Source: Streptomyces albus subsp. albus
GTDB taxonomy: Bacteria; Actinomycetota; Actinomycetes; Streptomycetales; Streptomycetaceae
DNA length: 17,070 nucleotides
NCBI RefSeq assembly: GCF_000719865.1
Contig: NZ_JOID01000052.1
Span: forward strand, 1 to 17,070
Direction: 5' to 3'
The stretch's first letter is position 1. The number at the start of each line of letters is the position of its first letter. The notes below the pieces were generated by a model, which was given only the letters and a program-made list of their open reading frames with translations, was not told where the DNA came from and searched no databases. Made by a program: the position numbers and the translations under genes. This document shows positions 6,679 through 13,354 of the stretch, piece after piece.

Positions 6679-8877
6679 ATGCCGAACACCGGGATGAACA
6701 CAGAGTCGAGCACAGAGCCGAACGCTGGGCTGAACACCGAGTCGAACACCGGGACGCACGCGGGACCGGGCGCCGGGCCGAACACGCCCCCGGCCGCGCA
6801 GCCGGGCCCGGAGACGGCCACCGAACCCGTCGCGGCCGACGCGGCCGCCGCCGCCCGCCCCCTGCGCACCGTGCTGGTCGCCAACCGCGGGGAGATCGCC
6901 TGCCGCGTCTTCCGCACCTGCCGCGAACTCGGCCTCGCCACGGTCGCCGTGCACTCCGACGCCGACGCGGAAGCCCTGCACGTCCGTACCGCCGACGCCG
7001 CCGTGCGACTGCCGGGCGACAGCCCCGCGGAGACCTATCTCCGCGGCGACCTGATCGTGAAGGCGGCCCTCACGGCCGGCGCCGACGCGGTCCACCCCGG
7101 CTACGGATTCCTCTCCGAGAACGCCGGCTTCGCCCGGCAGGTCCTGGACGCCGGGCTGGTGTGGATCGGCCCGCCCCCCGAGGCGATCGCCGCGATGGCG
7201 TCCAAGACCCGCGCCAAGGAACTCATGGCCGGGGCGGGGGTGCCCCTGCTGCGCCCCGTGGACCCGGAGCGGGCCACCGGCTCCGACCTCCCCCTTCTGA
7301 TCAAGGCGGCGGCCGGTGGCGGCGGACGCGGTATGCGGCTGGTCCGCGACCTCGCCGAACTGCCCGCCGAACTGGCCGCCGCCTCCGCGGAGGCCGCCTC
7401 GGCCTTCGGCGACGGCGAGGTGTTCGCCGAGCCGTACGTGGAGAACGGCCGCCACGTCGAGGTGCAGATCCTGGCCGACACCCACGGCACCGTCTGGGCG
7501 CTCGGCACCCGCGACTGCTCCCTCCAGCGCCGCCACCAGAAGGTCATCGAGGAGGCCCCGGCTCCGGGCCTGCCGCAGCCGCTGCGCGACACGCTCCACA
7601 CGGCCGCGGCCGAGGCGGCCCGCGCCATCGGCTACACGGGCGCGGGAACGGTCGAGTTCCTCGTCTCCGCCGAACACCGGGCGTACTTCCTGGAGATGAA
7701 CACCCGCCTGCAGGTGGAGCACCCGGTGACCGAGGCGGTCTACGGCCTCGACCTGGTCGCCTGGCAGCTCCGGATCGCCGAGGGCGCCGAACTGCCCGCC
7801 GGACCGCCCGCCCCCGCCGGGCACGCCGTCGAGGCCCGGCTGTACGCGGAGGACCCGTCCCGCGACTGGCAGCCCCAGTCCGGGCCGCTGCACCGCCTCG
7901 ACGTGCCGGGCGTCCGGCTGGACACCGGGTTCACCGGGGGCGACACCATCGGCGTCCACTACGACCCCATGCTGGCTAAGGCGATCGTGCACGCGCCCAC
8001 GCGGGCGGAGGCGGTCCGGCGCCTGGCCGACGCGCTGTCCCGGGCCCGGGTCCACGGCCCGGTCACCAACCGGGACCTGCTGGTCCGCTCCCTCCGCCAC
8101 CCGGACTTCACGGCGGGCCGGCTGGACACCGGCTTCTACGACCGCAACCTGCCGGAACTCACGGGACCGGCAGCCGCCGCCGACCCGGTGGCGGGCGGGC
8201 GGGCGGCGGGCGAGCCGGAGGCCGGTGAACAAGCGGGAAGCGACCCGGCGGTGGACCCGGCGGTGGGCGACCCGGCGGTGGGCATCTCCGCCCTGGCGGC
8301 GGCCCTGGCCGCCACGGCCGCCCGTACCGGTCCGGCGGGGAGCCTCCCCGCCCGTCTGGGGGGCTGGCGCAACCTGCCCTCCGGCCACCGGACCACCGTC
8401 TACCGCGCCGAGCCCGACGGCACCGAGTACGAGATCCGCCACCGCCTCACCCGCGACGGCCTGGACGCCCCCGGCCATCCGGACGTACGGCTGATCGCGG
8501 CTAGCCCGGAGCGCGTCACCCTGGAGGCCGGCGGGGTCCGCCGGACCTTCGAGGTGGCGGTGTACGGCACCCGCGTCCACGTCGATTCGCCCCTCGGCGC
8601 CCATGCGTTCAGCACCGTCCCCCGCTTCCCGGACCCCACCGCCCGCACCGAGCCGGGCTCGCTGCTCGCCCCGATGCCGGGCACGGTGGTGCGGGTGGCG
8701 GAGATCGCCGTCGGTGACCGGGTGGAGCAGGGGCAGCCGCTGCTGTGGCTGGAGGCCATGAAGATGGAGCACCGCATCACGGCCCCCACCCCCGGCACCC
8801 TGACGGCCCTCCACGCCACCCCGGGGCAGCAGGTGGAGGTCGGCGCCCTGCTGGCCGTCGTCTCGGAGGGTCCCTAG
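6679..8877 (+). CDS. Acyl-CoA carboxylase alpha subunit: biotin carboxylase plus BCCP
   Basis: The 732-residue protein carboxylates its own biotin using ATP and bicarbonate. After a low-complexity tail (residues 1 to about 58), the biotin carboxylase domain begins LRTVLVANRGEIACRVF. It carries GGGGRGM (about 213-219) for ATP, the RDCSLQRRHQKVIEEAPAP segment, and EMNTRLQVEHPVTE (339-352) at the active site. A Gly/Ala/Asp/Pro linker (about 495-535) precedes the LPARLGGWRNLPSG region. The BCCP domain (about 655-732) has EAMKMEH, with Lys695 as the biotin attachment site. It is longer than usual because of the tail and linker, both built from 12-bp repeats. AGGGGAG precedes ATG 6679. It pairs with the beta subunit as in LiuB/LiuD or AtuC/AtuF. 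Confidence 0.92.
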   Translation: MPNTGMNTESSTEPNAGLNTESNTGTHAGPGAGPNTPPAAQPGPETATEPVAADAAAAARPLRTVLVANRGEIACRVFRTCRELGLATVAVHSDADAEALHVRTADAAVRLPGDSPAETYLRGDLIVKAALTAGADAVHPGYGFLSENAGFARQVLDAGLVWIGPPPEAIAAMASKTRAKELMAGAGVPLLRPVDPERATGSDLPLLIKAAAGGGGRGMRLVRDLAELPAELAAASAEAASAFGDGEVFAEPYVENGRHVEVQILADTHGTVWALGTRDCSLQRRHQKVIEEAPAPGLPQPLRDTLHTAAAEAARAIGYTGAGTVEFLVSAEHRAYFLEMNTRLQVEHPVTEAVYGLDLVAWQLRIAEGAELPAGPPAPAGHAVEARLYAEDPSRDWQPQSGPLHRLDVPGVRLDTGFTGGDTIGVHYDPMLAKAIVHAPTRAEAVRRLADALSRARVHGPVTNRDLLVRSLRHPDFTAGRLDTGFYDRNLPELTGPAAAADPVAGGRAAGEPEAGEQAGSDPAVDPAVGDPAVGISALAAALAATAARTGPAGSLPARLGGWRNLPSGHRTTVYRAEPDGTEYEIRHRLTRDGLDAPGHPDVRLIAASPERVTLEAGGVRRTFEVAVYGTRVHVDSPLGAHAFSTVPRFPDPTARTEPGSLLAPMPGTVVRVAEIAVGDRVEQGQPLLWLEAMKMEHRITAPTPGTLTALHATPGQQVEVGALLAVVSEGP
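6685..6780 (+). repeat. 12-bp repeat, eight units, in-frame at the start of the biotin carboxylase gene
   Basis: Eight 12-bp units related to AACACCGGGATG and AACACCGAGTCG begin at the third codon. They code NTGM, NTES, STEP, NAGL, NTES, NTGT, HAGP and GAGP, decaying toward the right. The period equals that of the array at the start of atuA but the unit sequence differs. Confidence 0.8.
8193..8210 (+). other. G-quadruplex motif inside the biotin carboxylase linker
   Basis: Four GGG runs are separated by loops of 1, 1 and 4 nt on the coding strand, the canonical G3 pattern. It codes part of the flexible Gly/Ala linker. Formation is predicted from the pattern only. Confidence 0.5.
8242..8283 (+). 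repeat. 12-bp repeat in the biotin carboxylase linker
   Basis: GACCCGGCGGTG occurs at 8242-8253, 8254-8265 and 8269-8280, with GGC after the second and third copies. It codes DPAV-DPAV-G-DPAV-G. The copies are identical at DNA level, which suggests recent expansion. Confidence 0.85.
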
Positions 8878-8878
8878 A

Positions 8879-8900
8879 GGGCGGGGAGGGGCGGGGCGGG
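8879..8900 (+). other. Strong G-quadruplex motif directly after the biotin carboxylase stop codon
   Basis: Five G-runs of 3, 4, 4, 4 and 3 bases are joined by single-base loops (C, A, C, C). The motif starts 1 nt after the TAG at 8875-8877 and lies on the sense strand, so it would also be in the mRNA. Single-nucleotide loops are known to give very stable parallel quadruplexes. Confidence 0.65.
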
Positions 8901-8902
8901 AG

Positions 8903-8924
8903 CCCGCCGGGGCTCGACGGCGGG
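8903..8924 (+). terminator. GC hairpin after the G-quadruplex, possible terminator or pause site
   Basis: CCCGCCG (8903-8909) pairs with CGGCGGG (8918-8924) around an 8-nt loop. There is no U-tract, which is normal for Streptomyces terminators but also makes the call weak. It lies 25 nt after the stop codon. Confidence 0.3.
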
Positions 8925-9138
8925 AGCTTGGCGGGGGCGGCCCGGCCGGGGGCGGCCGACCGGGGTGCCTGGGGCAGATGCTCGGCCCCGCCCGCTCGGT
9001 CCCCGGCACAGGGGCCCGGTCCCGGCTCCCGGTCCCGGCTCCCCGGTCCCGTCCGCTCGGCTCTGTCCACCCTCCGGGGTCTGTCCACCGGCCCACAAGT
9101 TCGTCCGCAGCTCATCCGCACAGCTCACCCGCCCGGCC

Positions 9139-9234
9139 CGCCCGAACAAGCCCGTCCACGGAACAAGCCCCTCCGCCCGAACAACACCGTCCGTCCGAAC
9201 AGCACCGCCCGAACAACACCTCCCGCCCGAACAA
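9139..9234. repeat. Direct repeats of CGCCCGAACAA upstream of the dehydrogenase gene
   Basis: The 11-bp motif occurs exactly at 9139, 9174, 9206 and 9224, with variants near 9158 and 9192. Spacing is irregular (18-35 nt), unlike the strict tandem arrays elsewhere. The last copy ends 92 nt before ATG 9327. Confidence 0.65.
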
Positions 9235-9314
9235 GTCCGCCCCGCCCTCAAGCCGACCCGTACAGCCGCCGCCCGTCGGCCGGCCCGTACAACATTCCCC
9301 AGCCCGCCCCTTCC

Positions 9315-9321
9315 GAGGAGG
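9315..9321 (+). promoter_or_regulatory. Ribosome binding site GAGGAGG for the dehydrogenase
   Basis: GAGGAGG ends 5 nt before ATG 9327 and rules out the long in-frame upstream extension as the true start. Confidence 0.7.
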
Positions 9322-9326
9322 CCCCC

Positions 9327-10619
9327 ATGTCCGCGTCACCGTCCGCCGCAGTCACCGCGTCCACAGCGCTCGAGCCCGACGAACACCGCGCCCTCCGCCA
9401 AGCCGTCGCCGCCCTCGGGGCCCGGTACGCGCGGAACTTCTTCGGCGCGGCCGACTCCGGCCCGGGAGGGAACGCCGAGGCCACCGGCGGCACTTCCGGA
9501 ACGGGATCCACCGGGACCACGGGGACCACCGCACCCACCGCACCCACCGCCAAGGACCGCCACATCCAGGATCTCTGGCAGGAGGCCGCCAAACTCGGTT
9601 ACCTGGGCATCAACCTGCCCGAGGAGTACGGCGGCGGGGGCGCCGGCATATCCGAACTCGCGATCGTGCTGGAGGAGTTGGGTGCGGCCGGTTGCCCGCT
9701 CCTCATGCTCGTCGTCTCGCCGTCGATCTGCGGCACGGTCATCGCCCGCTTCGGCACCGAGGAGCAGAAGCAGCAGTGGCTGCCCGGACTCGCCGACGGC
9801 AGCCGCATGATGTCCTTCGGAATCACCGAGCCCGACGCCGGTTCGAACTCGCACCGGATCACCACCACCGGCCGCCGCGCCCCCGACGGCAGCGGCGACT
9901 GGCTGCTCACCGGCCGGAAGGTCTTCATCTCCGGTGTGGACATCTCGGACGCCACGCTGATCGTCGGCCGCACCGAGGACTCCCGCACCGGCAAGCTCAA
10001 GCCCTGCCTGTTCATCGTCCCCCGGGACACCCCCGGGTTCGAGTACCGGCCGATCGACATGGAGCTGTACGCGGCCGAGAAGCAGTTCGAGCTGAGCTTC
10101 GACGACATCAGGCTGCCGGCCGAGGCACTCGTCGGCGACGAGGACGCGGGCCTGCTCCAGCTCTTCGCGGGGCTCAACCCGGAGCGCATCATGTCGGCCG
10201 CGTTCGCTCTCGGGATGGGCCGCCACGCCTTGGCGAAGGCGGTCGACTACGCCCGTACCCGGCAGGTGTGGAAAGCGCCCATCGGCGCGCACCAGGCGAT
10301 CGCGCACCCGCTCGCGCAGGCGCACATAGAGCTCGAACTGGCGCGGCTCATGACGCAGAAGGCGGCCCGTCTCTACGACGCGGGGGACGACATCGGCGCG
10401 GGCGAGGCGGCCAACATGGCCAAGTACGCGGCTGCCGAGGCGAACGTCAAGGCGGTGGACCAGGCGGTGCACACGCTCGGCGGCAACGGGCTGACCAAGG
10501 AGTACGGCCTGGCGCAGCTCGTCACCGCCTCCCGGGTGGCCCGGATCGCCCCGGTGAGCCGGGAAATGATCCTCAACTATGTGTCCCACCAGTCCCTGGG
10601 GCTCCCCAAGTCGTACTGA
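9327..10619 (+). CDS. Acyl-CoA dehydrogenase (citronellyl-/isovaleryl-CoA dehydrogenase-like)
   Basis: The 430-residue flavoprotein would introduce an alpha,beta double bond into an acyl-CoA using FAD. Visible blocks are LWQEAAKLGYLGINLPEEYGG (about 78-98), SFGITEPDAGSNSHRI at the flavin/substrate site (from about 163), LLTGRKVFISG, the RTRQVWKAPIGAHQAIAHPL region, and GGNGLTKEYG near the C-terminus. The usual C-terminal YEGT with its catalytic Glu is replaced by IAPVS. Glu286 in LNPERIMSAAFALG stands where isovaleryl-CoA dehydrogenase carries its base, so it is the likely catalyst. A Thr/Gly/Pro insert (about 44-75) with 9-bp repeats interrupts the N-terminal helical domain. In the pathway it would act before the carboxylase, like LiuA or AtuD. 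Confidence 0.9.
   Translation: MSASPSAAVTASTALEPDEHRALRQAVAALGARYARNFFGAADSGPGGNAEATGGTSGTGSTGTTGTTAPTAPTAKDRHIQDLWQEAAKLGYLGINLPEEYGGGGAGISELAIVLEELGAAGCPLLMLVVSPSICGTVIARFGTEEQKQQWLPGLADGSRMMSFGITEPDAGSNSHRITTTGRRAPDGSGDWLLTGRKVFISGVDISDATLIVGRTEDSRTGKLKPCLFIVPRDTPGFEYRPIDMELYAAEKQFELSFDDIRLPAEALVGDEDAGLLQLFAGLNPERIMSAAFALGMGRHALAKAVDYARTRQVWKAPIGAHQAIAHPLAQAHIELELARLMTQKAARLYDAGDDIGAGEAANMAKYAAAEANVKAVDQAVHTLGGNGLTKEYGLAQLVTASRVARIAPVSREMILNYVSHQSLGLPKSY
9501..9551 (+). repeat. 9-bp repeat inside the dehydrogenase gene
   Basis: Five 9-bp units and a partial one run from ACGGGATCC through ACCGGGACC and ACGGGGACC to ACCGCACCC (twice). They code TGS, TGT, TGT, TAP and TAP. The array lies in an insert absent from ordinary family members. 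Confidence 0.8.
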
Positions 10620-10682
10620 ATCGGCCATCCTTGTGAGCCACCCGCGAGGCTGTGAGGCGCGTCACATGCCGTAGGGGTCTGG

Positions 10683-10703
10683 TGCCGCACACCCGGTGCG
10701 GCA
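10683..10703 (+). terminator. Hairpin downstream of the dehydrogenase gene
   Basis: TGCCGCAC (10683-10690) pairs perfectly with GTGCGGCA (10696-10703) around a 5-nt loop, 63 nt after the stop codon. There is no U-tract. It could be a terminator, an attenuator, or an mRNA 3' end stabiliser. Confidence 0.35.
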
Positions 10704-10795
10704 TCCGGCACCCGGCACCGGCCATCCGGCGCGCGAACGGCACAGGGGTCCGGGCAACCCGAGACCGTGCGGGCGCGCTCGGTCACGGCTCGCGG

Positions 10796-10941
10796 ACACA
10801 GGCACAGAAGCGGCACGGACACACAGGAACAGGCACACAGCCCCAGCCGCGCAAGCGGCACAGCTACAGCCCCACGCTCCACAGCCACACAGCCACAGAC
10901 AACACGAGCACAGCAGGGACAGGGACACAGGGACACACAGA
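10796..10941. repeat. CACAG/GGACA-type microsatellite-like tract
   Basis: Irregular copies of ACACAG, CACAGC and GGGACA fill about 145 bases up to the ribosome binding site of the ligase. The right end has three GGGACA copies. The strand is very poor in T, which is unusual even for this GC-rich genome. Confidence 0.6.
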
Positions 10942-10943
10942 GC

Positions 10944-10949
10944 GGAGGG
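10944..10949 (+). promoter_or_regulatory. Ribosome binding site GGAGGG for the ligase
   Basis: GGAGGG ends 6 nt before ATG 10956, selecting this start over the in-frame ATG at 10767. Confidence 0.7.
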
Positions 10950-10955
10950 ATCGCC

Positions 10956-12557
10956 ATGGTCCACCGGAGCACCTACCCGGACGTCCAACCCGTCGATCAG
11001 CCCATCCACGAAGCCGTACTCGGCCGGGCCGCCGAATACGGGGACACCCCCGCGCTGATCGACGGCGTGGACGGCACCACGGTCAGCTACGCCCAACTCG
11101 ACGCCTTCACCCGCCGGATCGCCGCGGCGCTCGCCGAGGCGGGGGTCCGGAAGGGCGACGTCCTGGCCCTGCACAGCCCGAACACCATCGCCTACCCGGC
11201 CGTCTTCTACGCCGCGACCATGGCGGGCGCAGCCGTCACGACCGTCCACCCGCTGGCCACCGCCGAGGAGTTCGGCAAACAGCTGCGCGACTCCGGGGCC
11301 CGCTGGATCGTCACGGTCTCCCTGCTCCTGGAGACGGCCAAGGCGGCGGCTGCGAAGGCGGAAGCAGCCGTGGGCGGCCGGGTCGCGGAAATCTTCGTCT
11401 GCGACCGGGCGGAGGGCCACCGCTCCGTCCTGCACGACATGCTCGCCTGCACCGCCCCGGAGCCGGTGGTGGAGATCGACCCGGCCGGGGACGTGGCGGT
11501 GCTGCCGTACTCCTCGGGCACCACCGGCTCCCCCAAGGGCGTGATGCTCACCCACCGCAACATCGCCACGAACCTCGCCCAGCTCGACCCGCTGACCCCG
11601 CAGGACGCGGACGAGCGCATCCTCGCCGTCCTGCCCTTCTTCCACATCTACGGCCTGACGGCGCTCATGAACGCACCGCTCCGCCGCGGCGCCACCGTCG
11701 TCGTGCTGCCCCGCTTCGACCTGGAGCAGTATCTGTCGGCCATCGAACGCCACCGGGTCACGGCCCTCTACGTGGCCCCGCCGATCGTGCTGGCCCTGGC
11801 CAAGCACCCGGCGGTCACGGAGCACGACGTGTCGTCCGTGCGGTACGTCCTGAGCGCCGCCGCACCCCTGGACGCCGAGCTGGCCGCGGCCTGTTCCCGC
11901 AGGCTCGGCGTGCCGCCCGTGCTGCAGGCGTACGGGATGACGGAGCTGTCGCCCGGCACCCATGCCGTACCGCTCGACGCGGAGGACCCGCCGCCCGGCA
12001 CCGTCGGCCTTCTGGTGCCCGGCACCGAGATGCGGATCGTCTCCCTCGACGACCCGGCGCGGGACCTGGGGCCGGACGAGCCGGGGGAGGTCCTGATCCG
12101 CGGCCCCCAGGTGATGAAGGGCTACCTCGGCCGCCCGGACGCGACCGCCGCCATGATCGACGAGAACGGCTGGCTGCACACTGGGGACGTCGGCCGGGTG
12201 GACGCCGACGGCTGGCTCTTCGTCGTCGACCGGGTCAAGGAGCTCATCAAGTACAAGGGCTACCAGGTGCCGCCCGCCGAGCTGGAAGCCTGTCTGCTGA
12301 CCCACCCGGACCTCGCCGACGCGGCGGTCATCGGTGTGACGGACGAGGACGGCAACGAGATCCCCAAGGCCTACGTCGTGCGCAGGCCGGGGGCCGGGAC
12401 CACGGCCGAGCAGGTCATGGCGTACGTTGCCGAACGGGTCGCCCCCTACAAGAAGATCCGCCGGGTGGAGTTTCTGGACGCGGTGCCCCGCGCCGTCAGC
12501 GGCAAGATCCTCCGGCGCGAACTCCGGACCCGGGAAAGGACCTCCACCACGCCATGA
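10956..12557 (+). CDS. 4-coumarate:CoA ligase family acyl-CoA synthetase
   Basis: This 533-residue ANL-superfamily enzyme activates a carboxylic acid to its CoA thioester through an acyl-adenylate. Visible motifs are SSGTTGSPKGVMLTHRN (P-loop, from residue 186), AYGMTELSPG (adenine/substrate site), GEVLIRGPQVMKGYLGRPDA, GWLHTGDVGRVD, the hinge region VDRVKELIKYKGYQVPPAELE, and PRAVSGKILRREL with catalytic Lys517. It resembles, from memory, S. coelicolor SCO4383, a ligase reported to accept cinnamate and 4-coumarate. In this operon it would supply the acyl-CoA for the dehydrogenase, in the role of AtuH. Its stop overlaps the hydratase start by 4 bases (ATGA), so the two are coupled. Confidence 0.92.
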   Translation: MVHRSTYPDVQPVDQPIHEAVLGRAAEYGDTPALIDGVDGTTVSYAQLDAFTRRIAAALAEAGVRKGDVLALHSPNTIAYPAVFYAATMAGAAVTTVHPLATAEEFGKQLRDSGARWIVTVSLLLETAKAAAAKAEAAVGGRVAEIFVCDRAEGHRSVLHDMLACTAPEPVVEIDPAGDVAVLPYSSGTTGSPKGVMLTHRNIATNLAQLDPLTPQDADERILAVLPFFHIYGLTALMNAPLRRGATVVVLPRFDLEQYLSAIERHRVTALYVAPPIVLALAKHPAVTEHDVSSVRYVLSAAAPLDAELAAACSRRLGVPPVLQAYGMTELSPGTHAVPLDAEDPPPGTVGLLVPGTEMRIVSLDDPARDLGPDEPGEVLIRGPQVMKGYLGRPDATAAMIDENGWLHTGDVGRVDADGWLFVVDRVKELIKYKGYQVPPAELEACLLTHPDLADAAVIGVTDEDGNEIPKAYVVRRPGAGTTAEQVMAYVAERVAPYKKIRRVEFLDAVPRAVSGKILRRELRTRERTSTTP

Positions 12558-13354
12558 CAGACGCACAGGCCCCGGCACAACACTCCGAACAGCCCGTCGC
12601 GCGGCCCCTGGTGCGCCGTGCCACCGAACGCGGTGTCACCACGCTCACCCTCGACTCGCCGCACAACCGCAACGCGCTCTCCACCCGCCTCGTCACCGAA
12701 CTGCACGAGGCGCTGGCGGAGGCCGCCGCCGACCCGGAGGTGCGCGCCGTGCTGCTCACCCACACGGGCAACACGTTCTGCGCGGGCGCGGACCTGACGG
12801 AGGCCGGCTCGGCGGACGCCGCCTCCGCCCCGCTCGGCCTGGCCCGGTTGCTCCGTACGGTCACGGAGCTGCCGAAGCCCGTGGTGGCCCGCGTGACCGG
12901 CCATGCGCGGGCGGGCGGACTGGGCCTGCTGGGGTGCTGCGACATCTCGGTGGCGGGGCCGGGCACGAGCTTCGCGTTCACCGAGGCCCGGCTCGGTCTG
13001 GCACCGGCGGTGATCTCCCTGCCGCTGCTGCCGCGTCTCGACCCCCGCGCGGCCGCCCGCTACTACCTGACGGGTGAGCGGTTCGACGCGGCCGAGGCGA
13101 GCCGGATCGGCCTCGTCACCGTCTCGGCCGAGGATCCGGACGCGGCGCTCGCCCCGATCCTGGACGGTCTGCGGCGGGCGTCCCCGCAAGGGCTGGCGGA
13201 GTCGAAGAAGCTGGTCACCGCCGACGTCCTGCGCCGGTTCGACCGGGACACCCAGGCGCTGGCCGAGCAGTCGGCCCGCCTCTTCACCTCCGCGGAGGCC
13301 CGCGAGGGCATGACGGCCTTCCTGGAACGCCGGGACCCGGTATGGGCGCGGTGA
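12554..13354 (+). CDS. Enoyl-CoA hydratase (LiuC/AtuE-like crotonase)
   Basis: The 266-residue crotonase-fold protein would hydrate an enoyl-CoA, here probably a glutaconyl-CoA made by the carboxylase. FCAGADL forms the first half of the oxyanion hole and GHARAGGLGLLGCCDISVA (residues 116-134) the second. Glu144 in FTEARLGLAPAVISLPLL aligns with Glu164 of rat mitochondrial hydratase. The other classical acid, rat Glu144, is Gly124 here. As I recall, LiuC/methylglutaconyl-CoA hydratases have the same CCD and LGLAPAVIS signatures, which supports that assignment over a general beta-oxidation hydratase. ATG 12554 overlaps the ligase stop, and the C-terminus overlaps the regulator gene. Confidence 0.88.
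   Translation: MTDAQAPAQHSEQPVARPLVRRATERGVTTLTLDSPHNRNALSTRLVTELHEALAEAAADPEVRAVLLTHTGNTFCAGADLTEAGSADAASAPLGLARLLRTVTELPKPVVARVTGHARAGGLGLLGCCDISVAGPGTSFAFTEARLGLAPAVISLPLLPRLDPRAAARYYLTGERFDAAEASRIGLVTVSAEDPDAALAPILDGLRRASPQGLAESKKLVTADVLRRFDRDTQALAEQSARLFTSAEAREGMTAFLERRDPVWAR

Larger units (their letters stand above)
8878..9326. other. 449-nt intergenic region splitting the operon
   Basis: No gene is supported between the biotin carboxylase stop and the dehydrogenase start. The left half is G-rich on the + strand and holds a G-quadruplex motif and a hairpin. The right half is C-rich and holds 12-13 bp duplications (about 9018-9045), a repeated CTGTCCACC, and an 11-bp motif repeated four times. 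The dehydrogenase frame stays open upstream through it, but that peptide is only repeat-derived Pro/Thr/Arg sequence. A second promoter could lie here; none is clear. Confidence 0.6.
10620..10955. other. 336-nt intergenic region before the ligase gene
   Basis: No gene is supported. The left part holds a hairpin at 10683-10703. The right part is a low-complexity tract of CACAG/GGACA-type short repeats ending at the ligase ribosome binding site. The ligase frame is open upstream to 10767, but that peptide is only repeat-coded Gln/Thr/His sequence. Confidence 0.6.

Noticed and set aside
6553..9096. Long minus-strand frame of 847 codons opposite the biotin carboxylase
   Set aside because: Same reason: it mirrors codon-position GC bias of a certain gene and reads as low-complexity sequence.
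8745..9326. In-frame upstream extension of the acyl-CoA dehydrogenase
   Set aside because: It would overlap the end of the biotin carboxylase and translate repeat sequence; GAGGAGG before ATG 9327 marks the real start.
10767..10955. In-frame upstream extension of the ligase
   Set aside because: It consists of repeat-coded Gln/Thr/His residues, and GGAGGG before ATG 10956 fits family N-termini.
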